Source of the DNA: Stomorhina lunata
Lineage: Eukaryota > Arthropoda > Insecta > Diptera > Rhiniidae
Reading direction: 5' to 3'
Assembly (NCBI GenBank): GCA_933228675.1
Contig: OW121740.1
Span: 2,046,001 to 2,110,000, forward strand
Length of the DNA: 64,000 nt
Shown here: positions 50,112-61,473 of the stretch, piece by piece
How positions within the stretch are numbered: the first letter of the stretch is position 1
Layout of the letters: each line of letters begins with the position of its first letter
Program-made: the position numbers and the translations under genes
Notes under the pieces: model-generated
What the model saw: only the letters and a program-made list of their open reading frames with translations
Database searches by the model: none
What the model was told of the DNA's origin: nothing

Positions 50112-50252
50112 AGTATTATGTGGGGTTTATATAACTCAAGCGACTGACGATTGGGTGAAATTTAAATGTATTTTGTTTTTGTTACAATAACAAAATACAT
50201 ATAAATTTCACTTAACCGCCAGCCGCTTGACTTATATAAACCCCGCATTAAT
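50112..50252. mobile_element. Hairpin MITE in aldolase intron
   Basis: An almost complete inverted repeat. The left arm contains GTGGGGTTTATATAACTCAA then GCG; the right arm contains CGCTTGACTTATATAAACCC then CGC. The arms are about 65-70 bp with a loop of only a few bases (ACAAT near 50184). It lies in the intron between the middle and distal last exons, its near edge about 45 bases upstream of the distal acceptor. In the pre-mRNA it would fold into a long stem there. Confidence 0.75.
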
Positions 50253-50846
50253 ATGAAATCAAAATAAAAAAAAATAATTTTTGTAAAATTCTGGATACAA
50301 ATTTAAATACAGTTAAAGTGTTGATAATCTATTGTCATAATGTTCTAATATATTAAATTATTTGAATTTGGATTAAAAAAAAAAAAAAATCCTAAATTAA
50401 ATTTAAGCTTTAACTGATTTTGTTGTTTCTCAATTCATAATCATTTCCTTCAACATAATTTTCATAATTGATCACAATTTTGTGATCATATTTAATATCT
50501 TTAATTGCTAAAATATAATAAAGACCACTTCATTTTTAATACTTTAAGAAGCATTAAAAATTGTCTTCAATATCATAGTTGCGTTTTAAATATGTTTCGA
50601 TTATTATGCAACTTTTATAAGATTGAGGTTATCTTAAATATCAATGGGTCCAACGTACATTCCAAAATGAGTGAACAATTGGCTGTTCAAAAGATTAATT
50701 TTCGTTGGATCTCTGGATCCAACATTTTGAGAACTCAAAATTTCGATTTTGTAAGTCTTCCGCCGTAGGCACCCATTGAAAAAAAAAATAAAGTTATTGA
50801 TCTCCCCGTCTATTTTTGATGATAAATATTTGCATCTTTAAAACCA

Positions 50847-50956
50847 GGGGCCTTACTGTGTAATTCGATTCGAAAGAAAAACCGTTCGTATTTATATACC
50901 TAATACATTGTGATTCGAAAAGTTTTCTTTCGAATCGAATTACACAGCAAGGCCCC
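50847..50956. mobile_element. Hairpin MITE, GGGGCCTT ends
   Basis: GGGGCCTTACTGTGTAATTC, then GATTCGAAAGAAAA, is mirrored by TTTTCTTTCGAATCGAATTA, then CACAGCAAGGCCCC, with a ~40-base loop. About 110 bp in the same aldolase intron. Target duplication not certain. Confidence 0.75.
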
Positions 50957-51385
50957 AGAGCTGTTAAATTTCGATTACGATTAGTAATTAATTACATTAC
51001 ATTTAAAAAAAATCGTAATAATTATATAATTCTCTTTTAAAGAATTTCCGATTACTAATTGATAACGATTACTAAAAATTATAATCAAATAGTAATCTGG
51101 ATTGCTTTACCATTGCAGAAAATAATCAAAAGTAATCAAAAAATAATCCGACTCCTTTAAAGATAAATTTTAATTATTTTCGTAATATTGAACAAGAATC
51201 AAAAGCAATTAAAATATTTTTGATTACTTTCGATTCTTTTCCTGTAATTTCAAGTAATTCAGATTACTTTTCCATAAGTAGTAATCAATTACTAATCATG
51301 AGAATCTGAATATAATCGTAATGTAATGATTACTTTTCACCTTTCAAAAAATGTAATTATTACGATTACTAGTCATTATGATATT
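50957..51385. mobile_element. Degenerate repeat rich in GATTACTAATC motifs
   Basis: Begins AGAGCTGTTAAATTTCGATT and carries many forms of GTAATTACGATTA and TTACTTTTGATTAC on both strands up to about 51380. It starts immediately after the hairpin element. It may be a hAT-like non-autonomous element with subterminal repeats, but clear ends and duplication are not seen. Confidence 0.4.
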
Positions 51386-52205
51386 CAAATATCCAAAAAA
51401 GCTGTTTTAGTATTTTTAAGTTTTTTAGTTATATTCTGAGTGAACGTCTGCTAGGTTTTAGTATTTTCAATATCATTGGAAATTGAATGAACAAATTTTT
51501 AGATAGCAGACGTTCGACCAGGTCAACAAGTAAAATTAATGTTTTTTATATTATTTACTTTACAATAAAATACATATTTGTATACTATATCGTAAAATAT
51601 CGCAAGGATTATTTTGGATGTAAAAATAAAAATTATTTTTATATATTAGAACATTATGACATTGATAATATATTTTGTAAATCTGAATTTTTTCTTATTT
51701 TAAAAATTATTAAAGTTATACTTAATAAAATCCTACACTCTTATTCATAAACGATTAATAAAATTAACAAAGGCTTATTGTAGATAATTTGTACGGAAAA
51801 TTTCATTTAAAATTTTATCATAACTTTATTTTTCGTTTATGACTTAGGGAGCCAATAAAATGTTTTTGTCTTGTAAATTTTATTATTATTTCTAAAAATG
51901 TTGTAATTTGTATACTTATATTAATTTAATATAACAAATATATTAAAGTAAAAATTAATGTTAATGTAAAAACATAAATTTGAATAAGACCTAAAAAATT
52001 TAAAATATTTAAATTGCACTGGTTCTTGAAAGGATTCTAATTTTAAAATTTTTGTGTAAAGTTCCAATTGTTTGTCTCCGATTTGGCTACTTCAGCTAAG
52101 ACTCCTCCCAATTTTAAATGTATTCCATAAGTCTTACGTTTAGTGTTTCAAAAGTTTAAGGCGAACGAGCGTTTTTTAAATAAAAATAAATAGTTTTTTG
52201 TTTGC

Positions 52206-52301
52206 TTAATATTTGTGCGAGGCAACAAATAAACTGGCAGTAGCAGCAAAGGAAGGAATAGAGCCAGCTTCATATTTGCCTTGGCATGCAAGTGCATTAG
52301 C
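52206..52301 (-). CDS. Ald: Aldolase alternative last exon, middle
   Basis: Thirty-one codons plus stop, same phase as the other two last exons. Acceptor CTTACGCAG precedes GCT AAT GCA. The product is ANALACQGKYEAGSIPSFAA followed by TASLFVASHKY, again ending in tyrosine. It keeps the GKY and LFVxxH positions shared by all three versions but changes the residues around them, which in flies alters substrate preference and tissue use. A minus-strand AATAAA at 51878-51883, about 325 bases downstream, could end this transcript. Confidence 0.9.
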   Translation of the reverse strand, partial: ANALACQGKYEAGSIPSFAATASLFVASHKY

Positions 52302-52943
52302 CTGCGTAAGGTTTCAGAAATGAATAATAATTTTGATGAGTAAAAAATAAAAAAAAAAAACAATTTGTGATATAAAGAAAAAAATAAAAAAAGCCAATTT
52401 ATAAACCAAAAAAAAAAACGTGCAACCAAATTTTGAAAGCATTGTGCCAATATACGATACATAGATGAAAATGAAATCAAGCCAATAAAATGCAATTAAA
52501 TAAAGATTATTTGAAAGTTTTTCTATTTCTTAAGAAATTTTAGAGTAGCAAAGAAATGGTATAATATATGAATAATAAAAAAAAAAAAATAAAATGAAAT
52601 GCATAATTGATATTTCACAAAAGGCTTTTGTTTATAAAAAAATATTACTAGCAATTTTTTAATAAACAATAGTTTAGTTTAGTAATTAAAAAATTTGAAC
52701 GATTTTCTGTGATTAATACAATAATTCATAGTTTCAATTACGGGCAAAACAAGAGCCTTACAAATTAAAAAAATATATATATTTAAAAAGAAATGATGAA
52801 AACACTTACTGCCATTTACTTTTGAATATCAATTTAATATTCAATTTGAGTTACAATGACTGAGTTCAAATTTGAAAATTTAAAAATTTTAATAAACTTT
52901 GCATGCATGAATATTGTTAGTTGATTGAAAATTTTGGTAATGA

Positions 52944-53039
52944 TTAGTAGGTATGATTTTTGACAAATAAATCAGATTTTCCTGCATAGCCTGTAACAGA
53001 ACCAGGGACATATCTTCCACACGTTGATTCACCATTAGC
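52944..53039 (-). CDS. Ald: Aldolase alternative last exon, proximal
   Basis: Thirty-one codons plus stop, reached across a 344-base intron from the last common exon. Acceptor TTATAATTAG precedes GCT AAT GGT. The product is ANGESTCGRYVPGSVTGYAG followed by KSDLFVKNHTY. It differs from the other two in having GRY where they have GKY, but retains the final tyrosine. The weak pyrimidine content before the acceptor may make its use conditional (inference). Confidence 0.88.
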   Translation of the reverse strand, partial: ANGESTCGRYVPGSVTGYAGKSDLFVKNHTY

Positions 53040-53383
53040 CTAATTATAATTATATTTAAATCAAATATATACATAAACTTAAAATTTAGAATGATATTAA
53101 AGAAACCAATAAATATTATAATAAAATAACTAATACCCAAAAATACCTAATATGTACTTTTAAGATATTTGCATAATATTCAAATAGTTAATACTTATTT
53201 ATGTTAGTGCATTTCCTTTAATATTTTTAACCATAATTTACAGAATGATTGCATTAAAAACTTAAAATTTCTTCAGCTTATGCACATAATATACATATAA
53301 ATATTTAAACCACCGTATGAAACTTAAATGACTATACAATATAAACCCATTATAGTTTGTTAGACAGAAAAATAAAAACTTAC

Positions 53384-53583
53384 CTTAGCACGCTTGATCA
53401 ATTCGTTTTGACCAGCAGCAATGTTTTCCTTCTTTCCGCCCCAGGCACGGAGTACGGAAGCTTGCAAAGCACGGCCATAAGAGAAGGTCAAAGCCCAGGG
53501 TTTCAACAAAGGAACTTGGTTAATGGCGTTCAAGTGAACGGAAGCTTCTTCTTCGGATTGACCACCAGACAAGAAGGTGATAC
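53384..53583 (-). CDS. Ald: Aldolase common exon 3
   Basis: A 200-base exon bounded by TGCTTAG on its 5' side and donor AAG|GTAAGT on its 3' side. With the one base carried from exon 2 it codes 67 residues (267-333), beginning [16 protein letters not shown] and including [19 protein letters not shown]. These supply the phosphate-binding serine and arginine of the class I aldolase barrel. It ends LIKRAK, after which any of the three last exons continues in frame, for a total of 364 residues. Confidence 0.95.
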
Positions 53584-53644
53584 CTAAGCAAAAATAAAAT
53601 ATATAGAAAAGATCCTATCAACCGTTTTATGTGGAGAAACTTAC

Positions 53645-54443
53645 CGGGAACGGCAGCAGGTACGGTTCTGCGCAAAGCGGTAACGGTAGCCAAAGCGACT
53701 TCTTGAGGTGTGTTCTTCTTGGGACATGATTGACCAGCTGTGACCATGTTGGGCTTCAACAAAGTACCTTCCAAGAAGACGTGGTGATCGTTCAAGGCCT
53801 TGTAGACGGCGGCCAAAACGGTTTCAGTGACCTTTTGGGCACGATCCAAATCGTGATCACCATCGGGCAAAACTTCAGGCTCTACAATGGGGACAATACC
53901 TTGAGATTGGCAAATGGAGGCATAACGAGCCAAAACGTTGGCATTTTCCAAGATGGATTGGTAAGATGGGGTGTTCTTGCCAATCTTCAAGACGCAACGC
54001 CACTTGGCGAAATCACAACCGTCCTTTTTGTACTGAGCGCAACGAGCAGCCAAATCATCCAAACCTTGAGTGGTGCATTCATCTTCAGAGCCCATCAATG
54101 GGACAACACCCTTGTCGACCTTGATGCCGGGAATGATACCGCGCTTCTTCAACAATTCAACGAAGGGTAAACCGTTGTCAGCTTTTTGGTACAAGGTTTC
54201 GTGGAACAAGATAACGCCGGAGATATTTTCGTTAAGTTTGTCATCAGCGGTGAACAAAAGTTGACGGTAAGCGCGACGGTTATCTTCAGTGTTCTCAACA
54301 CCGATGTCCTTGAAACGCTTGCCTACGGTAGCGACAGACTCATCAGCAGCAAGAATACCCTTACCGGGAGCGACGATAGCCTGAGCAATGCGCTTAAGTT
54401 CGGCTTGCAATTCAGCGGAGGGGTATGAGAAGTAGGTAGTCAT
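53645..54443 (-). CDS. Ald: Fructose-bisphosphate aldolase, first coding exon
   Basis: Class I aldolase: cleaves fructose-1,6-bisphosphate to dihydroxyacetone phosphate and glyceraldehyde-3-phosphate in cytosolic glycolysis. This exon codes residues 1-266 plus one base, starting [13 protein letters not shown]. Visible active-site residues (Met counted as 1) are D34 in AADES, K108 in GIKVDKG, K147 in FAKWRC, E188 in VEPEVLP and the Schiff-base lysine K230 in [10 protein letters not shown]. The donor is CCCG|GTAAGT at 53645/53644; the intron to exon 3 is only 61 bases. Codon use is GC-richer than the surroundings, as for a highly expressed gene. The apparent 307-codon frame continues into the intron and should be cut at 53645. 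Confidence 0.97.
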
Positions 54444-54465
54444 CTTGTATAGGAGATTTGCTTAA
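54444..54465 (-). other. Ald: Aldolase 5' UTR end and splice acceptor
   Basis: The minus strand reads CATTACAG, then TTAAGCAAATCTCCTATACA, then AGATG. The acceptor AG at 54466-54467 leaves 22 untranslated bases before the ATG, so at least one untranslated exon lies further upstream, as in Drosophila Ald. Confidence 0.75.
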
Positions 54466-56005
54466 CTGTAATGATAATTAAAGTTGAATTTTAAATTAGA
54501 ATCATTAACTGTATTAGTTTTTAAATGAACTAATGGAGCCGTCAAAATGTGTGAATTTTTCTAGTCCTAAGTTAAGACTTTTTTGCAAAGATACATACTC
54601 ATTATTTTATACACATTTTATATATTACAAATGTTTAGATACAATGTTGTCTTTTACGAAAATGTTTACAAGGAGGAAAACTTGGGAATGACAATGAAAA
54701 AAAAATACTGTTTTATAAATGTAAAACAAATTCCTTAAACATTAAATAACAAATTATTAACTTAAATTAAAAAAATAATAATTTTAAAAGTTTTTTTAAT
54801 AATTGATGTAAATATTCAATTCAGGCTACATTTCTGAGAGATAAGTTAGAAGATTTCTTTATCAGTTTATAAAGAACGTACACAATCTTTATGCCGTAAT
54901 CTTGTTTTTATTAAAATTCAAGTTGTTTATTTTACGAAAAAGAAATTTACTTTTAAAAAAATTATTCATACTATAAAAAATGTAAATTATTGTAATTTAT
55001 CTACAAAATTACATTTATTTTTAGATACCTTGAAGAAACTATAAGGAAGTGCCGAAGAATTTTGAACCTTTCTAGTTAACGTAACTTCACCAACTGATGT
55101 AACAACAAAATAAATAACTGAAATAATTCCTTTTTGAAAATAACAAGGAAATGTAGGAGGTATGTAAGTGGATAAATATTTACTGATTACGTAGGTGGTT
55201 GTTTTCATAGGAGACAGAGTTACTTTTTAACCAACAAACTTTTACTTTCACTCTTCCATTGAGATAAATGCAAACAAACCGGCACATGCGCCTAAATATA
55301 TTTACGTTGTTTTAAAATTTCCCTGGCTATTGTAAAATAAATGTGTGTATTCATCAATTAAATACTTTTGTATACCTATTGTATATTTTTTTGTATTCAT
55401 ATTTACACTTGTGATTCATTAGACTAAACTGTAGCGCAGTCAGAGAATTAGAACTACATTGGAAGCAACGAAAACTAAATAAAAAAACGTAAAAACATTG
55501 ACATTGACAAAGGTCATACAACAACAATGTTGCAGATACATTTTTGTTCACGCAACATTTGAATGTTTTAGTTTATTATCAAACATTTGATTTGATTAGA
55601 TACCGAAGTCTAACAACGCTCACGCATATTCTAAATGCACACGCGTACAATTCGCTAGAAGATTCAACATTTTTTAGGAGGAGAAAATTATGTCTATTGA
55701 AAACCGTAAATAATTTGACTTCCTTGACATTGAAAATGCCAGTTGTCTATATATAAAAATATTAGAATATTTTGTGTATATCATTCTGCGGTTTTGGAAT
55801 TTTTTCACACATATACATATACATTAGACAATTTATTTGAAAAAAAAACTTGTTCTTCTCTGGTAAATTACTGATGTTATAAGTTAAATATAAAAAGAAA
55901 ATATATATTTTAACACTGCACTTTCTATCTTAAATCTAACCGATTAATACTCATTTGAATATAAAAAACGTATATAGATTTTTAAAGTAATATTCACACA
56001 CACAC
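54466..56005 (-). other. Ald: Probable first intron of aldolase
   Basis: AT-rich DNA without coding features between the acceptor at 54466 and the candidate first exon at 56006-56034. If the true first exon is further away (another donor-like site ACTTGCGG|GTGAGTT is at about 59355) the intron is longer. Confidence 0.45.
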
Positions 56006-56068
56006 CTTGCTCGTTCAACGACTCAGTTAAAACTGAATTTTTTCAAAAAAATCGTCTATACTTTATGG
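56006..56068 (-). promoter_or_regulatory. Ald: Candidate aldolase core promoter and first exon
   Basis: On the minus strand an initiator-like TTCAGTT (A+1 at 56034) lies about 33 bases downstream of CATAAAGTATAG, a TATA-like element at the right distance. It is followed by a 29-base sequence ending GAGCAAG|GTGTGTG, a plausible splice donor at 56006/56005. Together with 22 bases before the ATG this would give a 51-base leader. The match is good but AT-rich DNA yields such patterns by chance. Confidence 0.4.
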
Positions 56069-57832
56069 GTCGTTCAATTTAATTTTTTAAAAGAAACGAA
56101 GGAAAAAAATAGAAACCATTATCAGTAAAAAAAAATGCGATATCAGGAAAGAAAGACAACAACAAATTAGACAAACGATTTTTGTTTTCTTTAAAGGAAC
56201 ACAAACAAATAGCATAGAGTTAATAAAAATAACACAAAAATATAAAAAATAAATAATGTTTTTTTTTTTAATATATGTATGTATATTTAAATAATATGTA
56301 CATATGTACATTTTTATATAAAAACAAGTATGTGTGTTAAAGTCCACGTTTTGCTTTAAACTCTGCGTGGAACCTTGAGTATAGAAACGAGCCCCCAATA
56401 CACAATATCTCGTACAGATACATACTATTAAAAAGGTGTGTTTCCAAGTATAAAACTTGTTTTGAAATTGAAATTTGGACACAAATTGGTATTGATTTAG
56501 CTGCATCTCTAAATACGTGGATCTTTTTTGTTAGCATTTCGTTACAGTTTTTTCATATAAGACAATTTTATTAAATTTTTTTTTTTTTGCCAAAATATTT
56601 TTTTAAATTTTCAAAGATTTTATTGATTTCAGTAACACAATAAATATTTTTAGCTTTTCAATTAATTGTGTAAATGAGTTTTTTTTTTTTGTACTTAAAG
56701 AACCTTTACCAAATTTGTTATAACAAATAAAATGTTACTTGAAAAATTGATATTTTCGAAGCAAAATAAGAAATATTTTCCAATAAATTTTAAATTCCGA
56801 ATATTTTCAAAATATTTCTGTTATAAAAAACGAGATACTTGAAATTGAAAAACAAAAAAAAAATATTTGTTATTTAACAATATTATTCTATGTGCTAATG
56901 AAAAGAAATATAAAAACATGTTTTTGAATCTAAAACCTTAAATGCTGATAAAGATGTCTACTGTTTTTTCTTAAATATTCTAGATTTTTTAGCTCATAAA
57001 TCTGTTTGTACTTTTAAATAACTTTACACAAAGTTTTCAGATATTGTTTTGGGAATAATTAAAAACATGAATTAGAAATAACAAATTCGCTAGTGAGATT
57101 AAAAAATCAACGCTCGACAACAGCATTTATTTATAAGAACTCTTTCAACAGAACTTTCTAGTTATGCCCTTTGTGCAGTAATTTGATGAAGTGTTAAGAG
57201 TTAGGGGCCTTAACTTAAGACTACGTCATTAAAGTTCCTAAATTATTATTAATTTTCTAAATATGTCCAGCTACGGCACAATGTTTAATGGTACTAGCCT
57301 TTATTTCATATCATTTTTCTTTAAGCTTTTTTAGAACTTAATCTAAAGAAGAATTTGAATCAGTTTTTAAATTAATTTGTCGGATGTACAAAATGTGCAA
57401 TTATGTCATATTATCTCAAAATTAATACATTCTTAAATTTAAAAACAGTTAACAAATTTTATTTGATAACATAAAAATTCAAATTTAGCTGCATCCTTAA
57501 CAGTTTTTTTTTTCAAACATAGCTTCTTTTTGAGCAGTTCACTTGTTATTTTTCGGAAAACTTGTTTTTTTATATATTTTTATATATTAGAGTATTTTTG
57601 GTCTTATCTAGTCGTAATTTGAAAACAATGATTTTTTTATTACTTTATAAATGACTTTTTTGTCACTAAATATTAAAAATGTAAAATCTGTCAGGCCATC
57701 CTGATCGAAAGTATAAGAGTATTAATTATTAAAACATAAAATGAGTGAGTCCATTTCAATAGAAATCAGTATATAAGAATGTGTAACAAGCCTGAAGAAA
57801 TAAATTTGTTCTTCCATATACATATTTTAATT
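56069..57832. other. AT-rich DNA, no gene recognised
   Basis: Contains T-rich runs and one 139-codon minus frame (56087-56506) dominated by Phe, Ile, Cys and Leu with no recognisable domain and no coding bias; not called. Confidence 0.5.
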
Positions 57833-58311
57833 TAAATAATCAGCCATGTCAGAGAACTCAATTCCGTTCGGAAATGGAATAAATTTAGTTTCATGCTTTA
57901 CAGAAAAAAATAAAACAAATGAAGTGAAATTGAATTTGCCTATGTTTTTCTTTGTTTTTTTTTTCAATATTTCAATTATTTCTTCAATTACTCAGTATTA
58001 TTTGTTGAAATGAAGATAAAGTTATTAAATTAATTTGAAAAAATCGTGTTTTGTAACGTTTTGAGGCATTTTTACTTTGAAAATATCATAACTGTATTTT
58101 AAACCCTTCTTAAAAATTATAAATTTTGATCTTGATTTAATTGTCACAGAAGTTAATTCCATTAGGAAGTGGTAGAATGAATTACATATTTTGATTCTAT
58201 AGAAAAAGTATACGTTTTTAGCTTTTAATATGTATATAAAACCTCGATCAGAATTCAACTACGGAAAAGTTTCCATTCCGAACGGAATTTTGTGGCATGC
58301 CAGATTATTTA
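57833..58311. mobile_element. Foldback element with CAGCCATGTCA ends
   Basis: The left arm TAAATAATCAGCCATGTCAG, then AGAACTCAATTCCGTTCGG, is mirrored by CCGAACGGAATTTTGTGGCA, then TGCCAGATTATTTA, giving arms of about 45 bp with mismatches. The interior has another AGTTAATTCCATTAGGAAGT-like repeat. A related fragment is at 35401-35426. No frame; family not recognised. Confidence 0.6.
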
Positions 58312-59665
58312 ATTTTTATAAAACTCAGATTTGTTTATCAAATATGTAGGTAGGTACATATTTCGGAAAAATTATATATTACAGATTTAAATGAAATTCG
58401 TTCTTAATCTAAATTTGTATATATTCGAATATAAAGTAACAAATGGCGAGATAACAAAATCATTAAATATTTGTACTTATTTTCAGAAAGTATCAGCATT
58501 TGAATAAATGTTCAATTTGTTATTTAATTGAAGGAAGATTTTATTTTATACAAAAAAAACATTCTTCTATTTCTTCTATGAATTTCATCAAAGTAATAAG
58601 AAATAAACAAGATCATTCTCTGTATCTGTCCCACAAGGTTTTTACAATTTAAGTTGCCATTGACCCTAACGTCAATTGCCGAAATCTATCAATTATAAAA
58701 CACTTGTGCTTTTGATAAAATAAATGAATAAATTATTCTATTTCCCTTTAAATTTCAAAGATACTTTCACTTTTGTTTTGCACGTTAAAAGTGGATGAAT
58801 GGGGACAAATGCAACATAAATAAACAGAGTCAAATAAAAGAGATCATGGGAGGTATAAACGAACCACCAGCAGAGAATAAAATTGTAGCCAACAAAACAT
58901 AGGGGTGTAATTTTAAAAATTAAAAATGACAAGTCATATTAGTGCTGGGCTGATTGAAAAAAGTTTGGGAAACAATGACCGATATAAAGAGTAAAATCTA
59001 AATGACATTTTAACACTCGTTGCACTTGCAAAAATAGAATAACAAATTTACATCATCATTAGTTAACAAATTTTAATATTGATATTTATTTATTTATACA
59101 GACATGGACAATTGTAACACAAGAAATTCGTTTGCAAATTCACTTAAATAAGTATTATCTTAAAGATACAAATTTATTTTTAAAAGTTTACACACAAGAA
59201 ATGCAATTGGGCTGACTGTTACGAAATAGGTACCCACTTTTCTCTACTGTCAAATGTTGCACTGTTTTTTGTTATTAGTTTTCAAATACAATTTTCGTAT
59301 AAATTTATTCACTTTTTATAAATTTAACAAAACAACAAAATTTTTTGGAACTCACCCGCAAGTTTAAAAAATTAACAATTTTTTTTATTTAATGAAAATA
59401 GTCCCGAAGTTCTGCTGCTGCTACTCTTCTGGAGGGCGAACAAAATACGACTTGTATTCCAAATAAAATGTTAGCGAGTATAAAAGAACAATTGATAAAT
59501 AAGCAAACGTCAAAAGGTTGTTTGAAGGTCGTTACAATTAGACACAAGCAACGAGTAAAAATGACAAAATGACAACACAAACAAAAACAGGGTTGTTTCT
59601 TCAAAAGCTAGTGCATAGAATCTAAAAGAATAAATTCTTTTAGTAAGTATGTGTTATTGTTTTAA
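58312..59665. other. AT-rich DNA, no gene confirmed
   Basis: A GC-richer patch at 59345-59480 ends, on the minus strand, with ACTTGCGG|GTGAGTT, a good donor. It could be an alternative untranslated first exon of aldolase. On the plus strand the same patch has TATAAAAG at about 59480. Neither is confirmed. Confidence 0.35.
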
Positions 59666-60311
59666 CCCAGTAAAAAATATTAGGATTAATCCATAATCGA
59701 GCAACAAAGGAGTAATGACTTGTTCATCCATTTGGAGTAATAAGCGAGCTATCGAAACTTTTTATTTTGTTTTGTTATTTATGCCTCGCTTAATACTCCA
59801 AATGGATCAACAAGGGATGCATCAGTTAGTTTTTTTTTTCTTTCTTTGACATAACAAAAAATATTTTGTTCAAATTAAATTGAAATGGATCAAAAAATAA
59901 ACAAATACAATGTTTTTTACTTTTTTTGTTTCGGTAATTGGTGAATTTTTAATTGCATGTTTTTTCTTTAATTTGTTGTCTTTTCTTTAATTTTCTTGCA
60001 GAAGTACTTAAAGACACGTTTCCAATTTAAATAAAAATCAATATTTTCTTATTTTTGTAAAAAATAACCAAATTTGTATTTTATATGAATGTTTCCCTTT
60101 ATGCTCCTTTAGGAGACAAAAACGATTACCTCTCCCTGTCGTCATTTTCAAGACTAAAGGGAGTACTCCGTAAGGAGCTTAAAAGGAGTACTCGTGTCTG
60201 CGGACATGCTGTGTTAAAAATCCTATGAGTTTCGGAGTTTTATGGAGTAATCCATTACTCGCAAAGGAGCGCTCCAAGAGTACTCTTTGGATGATCCTAT
60301 TTTTTACTGGG
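59666..60311. mobile_element. MITE with CCCAGTAAAAAAT ends
   Basis: Left end CCCAGTAAAAAATATTAGGA and right end (reverse complement) CCCAGTAAAAAATAGGATCA form an inverted repeat. Inside, GGAGTAATAAGCGAG at about 59734 is mirrored by CTCGCTTAATACTCC at about 59786, and GGAGTACTC-type motifs recur through 60150-60290. About 646 bp, no frame, target duplication unclear. Confidence 0.65.
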
Positions 60312-60954
60312 AATGAATCAAATTATTATTAAAAATTATGATGGTATCTAACACTCTCTATGTTTCATATAATTAAATTTGAATATATTAAGCTGTTATA
60401 AAGGTCCATATATAATTATCTTAATTTTGCTTGCTTCAAAACAGGAGACATTCATTTTTTTAGGCAAAATAATTGAATTAATTTTGTCTTAAATATTGTT
60501 CTATTTATTTGAGGCCCTATGCTCTACTGGGAGTCAAGGATAACAGAAGAAGAAGAATAATTGTTCTATGTACCCGAAATCACACTAAATGGATCAGTTC
60601 AAGTGTTAAGCGACTGACAACAAATGAAGTTTTTTTGTTTAAAAGATATACTCGTATTACATTTTTCTGGATTTTATTGGAATATGCAATTTTAATGATA
60701 TGTACATTTTTTTGTAATGTAAGAAAAGATTTTTTAATAGTCTATTTTTGGGAGTCTTTTTTAGTCTTAAATAGAAAATCAATACTGATTCGAAAAATAT
60801 CCAGATTCAGTAAAAATAATTAAATAAAAAGTCATCTCATGAAAAGTATTTTCTTTTTACTTGGAATGTACTGTTGAAGACAAGATTCGGCTTGATAAAT
60901 ATAATTCGGACTCAGCACCAGTAATATCAATTGTGGTTTGCTTTTCTAGGCAAA

Positions 60955-61153
60955 ATGAGCACCCGGAACGAAAAAATTGAGGAAAACATCAATAAACTCC
61001 ACAAAACAAATTTGAGTAATTGTTAAGGCTCTCAAAATATCAAAAGAGCTTGTTAAACATATCGTGAATGAATATTTGGGCATGGAAGCTCTGTTAAAAG
61101 TGGCTGCAGGAAGAGATCAAAATCAACCAAAAACACTGAATTTATATTTTTAA
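60955..61153 (+). pseudogene. mariner transposase remnant
   Basis: The plus frame from 61022 reads VKALKISKELVKHIVNEYLG, then MEALLKVAAG, then RDQNQPKTLN and a stop. This recalls the mariner helix-turn-helix region ...LGISKERVGHILHEYLGMRK and the following ...DQKQ..., in order. The arginine-rich segment between is corrupted. Just upstream (60960-61020) in shifted frames a GRPK-like and ENI.K.HK-like stretch can be read. The rest of the gene, including the DDD catalytic domain, is missing. Assignment is by motif memory only. Confidence 0.5.
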
Positions 61154-61275
61154 GCACGGTTTTTTTTTCTAAAAAACCCAAACTAGCAAATAATTTAGCT
61201 AAAAGTTTAGCCTTATCAGCAGAGGCCTTAGAAAGAGAATAAATTATGGAACTTATACTGCAAACTGAAATGTAG

Positions 61276-61473
61276 TCATCATTAACTGTTAAACCATCTT
61301 AAACTGATGAGTCTACTTGAACTGTAAAATAATCTTAAACTGCAGAGACATATTACACTGCTCAGTCATCTCGAACTGCTAGTTCATCTTAAGCTTCTGA
61401 GTAATCTTTTACTGCTGTGTCATCTCAAAATGCTGAATCATCTTAAACTGAAGAGTGATCTAGAACTAATGCA
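61276..61473. repeat. 18-bp minisatellite, eleven units
   Basis: Eleven consecutive units in exact 18-base phase with consensus TCATCTTAAACTGCTGAG. Individual units differ from it at two to eight positions. A further degraded unit precedes (61258-61275). It lies directly downstream of the mariner remnant. Stops occur in most frames, so it is probably non-coding. Confidence 0.85.

Noticed and set aside
53730..54428. Plus-strand frames up to 146 codons opposite aldolase
   Set aside because: Shadows of the GC-richer aldolase exon on the other strand.
56087..56506. 139-codon minus-strand frame
   Set aside because: Hydrophobic, low-complexity product from T-rich DNA with no motif; overlaps a second frame in another phase.
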